In this document: piece after piece, positions 60,045 through 64,000 of the stretch
Layout of the letters: the number at the start of each line of letters is the position of its first letter
How positions within the stretch are numbered: the first letter of the stretch is position 1
Source of the DNA: Isoetes taiwanensis
Taxonomy: Eukaryota > Streptophyta > Lycopodiopsida > Isoetales > Isoetaceae
DNA: 64,000 nucleotides
Assembly: GCA_021234155.1 (NCBI GenBank)
Contig: JAJEKV010000055.1
Location: 658,366 to 722,365 of the forward strand
Direction of reading: 5' to 3'
Notes under the pieces: model-generated
Database searches by the model: none
The model's input: the letters and a program-made list of their open reading frames with translations, nothing else
What the model was told of the DNA's origin: nothing
Program-made: the position numbers and the translations under genes

Positions 60045-61345
60045 TTATGATAAAAGCAACCTCACGATTGAATGATATCCGACTGAGAGGACGGGTCTTT
60101 GGGACCCTTTTTGGGAGTTGGCTTTGGCTTGACGAATTCTAATTTTACGAACTGGGAAGGCCACATACATGCTCATGCTTCTTGTTTTGACTAGAGTCCA
60201 ACCATAGATTCAAGCTTCCATCTCTTTTCATGGTGCTCAGAATGTTTGCATAGTCTTGAGCGGTGCTACTACCAAACCCTTTGTGGCCAACTAAGGAGAA
60301 ATTGGCGAAAAGGTTCTCGTCCACCTTACATCAAGCATAAAATGCACTTGAGGCACTTGGAAATCTTTGCATCATGTTCTCAAATGCAAGCATGGCACCA
60401 TTAGGATCAACCTCAAAAGCTTCGACAATTTTGGCTATATGCATTTTCTATGAAAAACTTTCATCGGTACGCAGAGGCCCGCAGGATGGTGGCTAGCTTA
60501 GGATCACCGAGCTCCTTAGCATGGCGGTGTTACCATGGGATATATAAGCGTTAGCGCTCACGAAGAAGGAGGTATAGATGAAACCCAAGTAAGGGTTGTT
60601 CTCGAGTTTGAGGGTCCATCCGGATGAGATGAGTCTTGGATGGTCTTCTCGTCGTGTTTCGTATCCAGCCCGGCGATTAGATCTGAGATGTCTGAGGATG
60701 TCCCCATCTTGGAGTTCTCTCTGCCCGATCCGAGCCCGGCCCCATCGGGCCCGCGAGGAAGAACTTGCTTTGTTTCGTCCCCGATTCGCGTCCAGCGTGT
60801 TGAGCATTGTCAAATACGTGGGAAGGGGCTTCTTGATTATCATATCACCCACTAAACGCACTAGATAGTCATCACGGAAGACACGCAGCCCTCTCACCGG
60901 TTCCTTGATCTCATCATAAAATTCTTGAGATGAGTGGAAAGACAATCACAGGGCTACCCGGCATTTCTCCACGGCTTGAAAATCTGAGAATGTTTTCCTC
61001 GGCCCAGCTTTCGATGATTTGAACATCTCTATATCTTCTACCGGAGGGAGGCGTATACATAATCAAGGAGGCGCTTATCTTGAGGAATCCTTCGAGACCT
61101 TGCTCTTCTGGGTTCCATTTGGAGATACTGCCATCGCTACAGTCTGCATGAACATATGATGGTCCGGTTACTTCAAGTGCATGCCGAGGCAAACACAAGG
61201 AAGAAACATTTGCTTTGATGCATAAAGCCATTGTGTTAGCATCACTGCAGCGGAAGGAAACAGTGGGCAATGCAATGCGAGATTTAACGAAACTGGATCT
61301 AATATGTGGATCAAGCATGATTCTCCGGCCACCTACACCACACAT
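60045..61345 (-). pseudogene. SAD: Stearoyl-ACP desaturase, full-length but frameshifted (or mis-assembled) copy
   Basis: The first ATG is at 61345 (another at 61318). A Ser/Arg-rich, acid-poor N-terminus resembles a plastid transit peptide, then 'YRDVQIIESWAEENIL', 'EFYDEIKE', 'DDYLVRLVGDMI', 'PTYLTMLNTLD', '[13 protein letters not shown]', 'ISHGNTA', 'EVDPNGAMLAFENMM' and 'REVA'. About 1.3 kb covers the expected ~400 residues, so no intron is required. Both ligand motifs are scrambled by small indels: the EENRH site near 60.73 kb reads as GCAGAGAGAACTCC, and the DEKRH site near 60.44 kb runs into a stop. At least four frame changes are needed. The family call is firm. Whether it is a true pseudogene or an unpolished functional gene is open. 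Confidence 0.88.
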
Positions 61346-62039
61346 AACCCAGCGAATGTCACAGCGCCATGGCGGCCATATGCATATTCAGGCCTCGTGC
61401 TTAAAACCACATTGCAAAATAAACTTGTTTCATGTTGAAAGCACTTTGAATTTGTGTCATTACCACGAAGTGCCAATTAAAGTGCTACACACGAAGGGTT
61501 GCGCTCCTTTGGCTTGCAAGTGTGTTTTCATGTCTTTCATTCATGTTCTCTCTTTTTTTTTTTAATGTTTGCACAAACACAAGTTGATACTTTAAAGCAA
61601 TTTTATTTTATCCCACGACTGCTGCCCGGCGAGATAGGCACTTTACTAGGTGGATATCTTACGATCGTTAGATCCCATCAACAGTTAAAAAAAAATAAGA
61701 AGAAATTAAGAAGATGGGTTATGCCTTGGAAACGTTTGTGTACATCTAAGGAGATAAAAAGCCTATACCACTCTTTTCTTGCCTCACATTTTTACTTTTA
61801 GTCTCTCCATATTTACATAGTCCAATCAAGAAACAACCACCAGAACTTATTTAGTGCAGATATTAACTCTTTTCCTGGCTTTGAAATGTGTAGATGCATC
61901 ATTTGGATTAACAAAGTTCTCCACAACAATTTAGCGGCTTTTAGACGAACATTGTACACTATAAGCACAAAGGTTTCAGGTAGGGAGCTAATCCCATTTA
62001 CTATCGCCCACTTTATTGGCTCCCGAAATTGGGTCAAAC
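61346..62039. other. Upstream flank of the desaturase gene
   Basis: AT-rich DNA with a T10 run at 61552-61562 and A-rich runs near 61690. Possible 5' UTR and promoter side for the minus-strand desaturase; no element is distinct enough to name. Confidence 0.4.
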
Positions 62040-62680
62040 CGCCAAGCGGGTCGCCCAGCGGTCCCGGTTCGCCCACACTGAGGGATGGTCGGCGTCCAGC
62101 GGCGTCGCGGCGTCGAAAAAACGGCGGGTGGAAGTGGTGAACTTGTCAGCGACATCGTGGATTCAGCAGCGACAGCGTCGTTGGCCGTTCAGCGGCGGCG
62201 TTACTTTCGGGGCGGCGGTGTCGGATTGGCGCATGGTCCTGGCGCCAAGCTAGCAGGCCTGCGTGTGGCACCGCGTCGGCCTGAGCGTAGATTGACGTCC
62301 GCAGCTGGCGCGTCACGGCTGCGTGGCTTGGCGACATGTCGGCACGCCACCGTCCCTTACGTCGACGTAACGTCGTTAACCGGCACGACTAAAAACCGAC
62401 CCGATCCGACCGTGGCTGGCGACATGCGGTACACGCCGAAAGTGTCTCTGCCATTCGACATGGCGTCGTTAAGCAGCGCCTAGAATATGTCGGCGTGGCG
62501 ATTTCTGACGTGGGCGCATCGTCGCGCCACGCTATTGTCGGCGCCATGCGCTCGCGTCGTTTCGCAGCGTCCACTTTTTTTTTTTAAAAAAAGCGTGCGA
62601 AAAAAATTTTATCGCAGCGTCGCTTATCGTTTGGAATGCGAAAAAGCGACACGCCGCCCCTACGTGCGGTATTCAACAGC
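62040..62680. other. CpG-rich block
   Basis: Very dense in CG dinucleotides (repeated GTCG, GCGTCG, GGCGACATG, ACGTCGTTAACCGG), unlike the CpG-poor AT-rich DNA of the left part of the window. Frames of 60-130 codons on both strands follow from composition. It could be an unmethylated promoter-type island or part of a GC-rich repeat. Confidence 0.6.
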
Positions 62681-62690
62681 CACCTCCTAG

Positions 62691-62895
62691 ACCACACTCC
62701 GGATCCTCGGTTCCGTGTCAAGCCACGGGTGAATCCTTTGTTCAAGGAACACAGTGAGAAGGTCCAAAAAATCCAACATCGTCAGGAGAAAATATCAAAC
62801 CCGCGAAATCCCCTGCGGCGGCGATGTAGAAACAAAGTGTTTGTCGTTCGGACATTGCGGAGGCTTTCCAAAATGGCGGTGATCCGACCCGCCAC
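62691..62895 (+). repeat. Direct repeat, copy 1 (about 200 bp)
   Basis: Starts ACCACACTCCGGATCCTCGG and includes GAATCCTTTGTTCAAGGAAC, GATGTAGAAAC, and GACATTGCGGAGG..TCCAAAATGGCG. The same order recurs from 63796, a 1105-bp period. It may be the edges of an element extending past the window. Confidence 0.8.
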
Positions 62896-63795
62896 ATCGT
62901 CCAGGAATGCCAAAATTACCCCACTAAGGACCAAGTTACAACATCGGTTTTGCAAAGAAGAAACACTTCGCCCTACATTGCGGTGTTGACCTCCACAGGC
63001 CAGTTATTTCTGGTCGTTGCATGAGATAGTTTGGGGCTTCTAACCGAGAAGGGTGGGCTTGGCCACAAAACTTGGTCCCTAGGGCAGCTCGGCGTTAAGG
63101 TCCATTGGCGAGGCGAGATCACGGTTGGGAGAGGAAGTTGCCGTCCCGTCGCCGAGGGCCTTCGGAGGGTGCAGGGGCAAGGCTGGCCTGGGTGGTTTAA
63201 GTCGGAATTAACAAGCGTCAGCACCCCCCCCTCTACATCAAGACCGCGAGGCGCAGGTCCTAGTCCGTCGACCCAAGGATAGAGCCTCCGGCGTAAACCA
63301 CAGGTTGCGAGGTTCTAGCAGGGTTTGCGTTTTTGGGTGCTCGATTTTTGGTCTTTTGCACGCAGGACGTGGCGATCACATGCGTTGAGCGAGCAAGGCC
63401 CGGCGGAATGGAGTTTGGACACCAGCCACTCCTCCCGTTGTGGCAATTAGAAGTCAAGGGCGCTTTTACTTGATGGCAAGACATTCGTAAATTAAGTAAT
63501 TAATGCGCCAAATGCGGACTTAAATTAGATTTTTTGTCGGCCCAGCTTCCTAAGTCATCGCCAACCTCTGAGGCCCAACGCAAAAATTTTGGATATGGTT
63601 TAGATCAAATAGTTTGCACTAGAGCGGTCAAGGCTATTTGTTGTTGGGCAGCGGTAGCACACTTGCCCAAGTCAAACAAGGCGAGGACCTTGCAGGGCCT
63701 CTCATTAGAGGGGAGAGTCCGAACCCGAGGCCCGAGCCCCAAAAAGCCCCAAAGGCGGCCTTTCAGCGGCGCTCCATGCGAGGCGTGCCTTCCGA
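62896..63795. other. Sequence between the two direct repeats
   Basis: No protein family recognised on either strand. It ends in a C/A-rich stretch, CCCCAAAAAGCCCCAAAGG (about 63738-63756). Confidence 0.4.
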
Positions 63796-64000
63796 ACCAC
63801 ACTCCGAATCCTCGGTTCCGTGTCAAATAGATTGAATCCTTTGTTCAAGGAACCTGGTCCGAGAGGTCAAAAAAAAATCAACATCCGTCGGAGAACATAT
63901 CAAACATGAAGAAGGCGTCTACTGACGGTGTAGAAACCAAAGTGTTTTGTCGTTACGGACATTGCGGAGAGCTCCAAAATGGCGATAGCAATACGTAACC
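63796..64000 (+). repeat. Direct repeat, copy 2 (runs to window end)
   Basis: Matches 62691-62895 with scattered indels (for example TCGTTCGGACATTG against TCGTTACGGACATTG). It is cut by the window boundary. Confidence 0.78.

Noticed and set aside
62085-62483. 132-codon plus-strand frame in the CpG-rich block
   Set aside because: Both strands are open because of CG-rich composition. No motif, and the frame ends in repeats.

Overview
This is nuclear DNA from a land plant with a large, repeat-dominated genome. The evidence is plant-type splice junctions, plant-only protein families (PAR1, a plant-type family 1 pectate lyase, plastid stearoyl-ACP desaturase) and several nested LTR retrotransposons and LINEs. 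The gene density and LINE type would suit a fern or lycophyte, but the sequence does not fix the clade. There are no rRNA genes, CRISPR arrays, bacterial operons or organellar genes. A 100-N scaffold gap lies at 52297-52396.

Layout, 1-20 kb: the 3' end of a PAR1 gene on the + strand (1-479); AT-rich intergenic DNA with a hairpin repeat (1442-1540, again at 10951-11062); an LTR beginning TGTGACGTTCC (3217); a 5'-truncated L1-type LINE with a 10-bp target duplication (6393-6877); a two-level tandem repeat (6906-7495); a five-exon pectate lyase gene on the - strand (17887-15675), with one suspicious stop codon at a splice acceptor; a tandem duplication (18944-19216); and an antisense LINE tail with a 30-nt poly(T) (19526-20540).

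20-45 kb: a decayed LTR element with a gag but no pol (20655-22750), then a nested stack. A Ty1/copia element occupies 27038-43762 (- strand, TSD TTTAT). A probable solo LTR (28689-30272) sits in its reverse transcriptase. A 9.8-kb chromodomain Ty3/gypsy element (33528-43363, - strand, TSD CCAAG) sits in its 5' LTR. AT-rich GTGGTTT/AAACCAC repeat tracts lie on both sides of the stack in opposite orientation.

45-64 kb: degenerate repeats, then a LINE with ORF1 and an endonuclease/reverse-transcriptase ORF2 (46.86-51.89 kb, + strand). A segment of about 6.5 kb holding the LINE, a palindrome-rich spacer and the 3' half of a stearoyl-ACP desaturase gene (- strand) is tandemly repeated (about 47.84-54.37 and 54.38-60.75 kb). 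Only the second copy keeps the desaturase N-terminus and putative transit peptide (to 61345). The two copies differ by very many short indels, and even the host gene is broken by them, so this part of the assembly may be poorly polished. Upstream of the desaturase is an unusually CpG-rich block (62.04-62.68 kb), then a 200-bp direct repeat with a 1.1-kb period.

The genes do not form a pathway together. The window is three ordinary plant genes separated by layers of retroelements.
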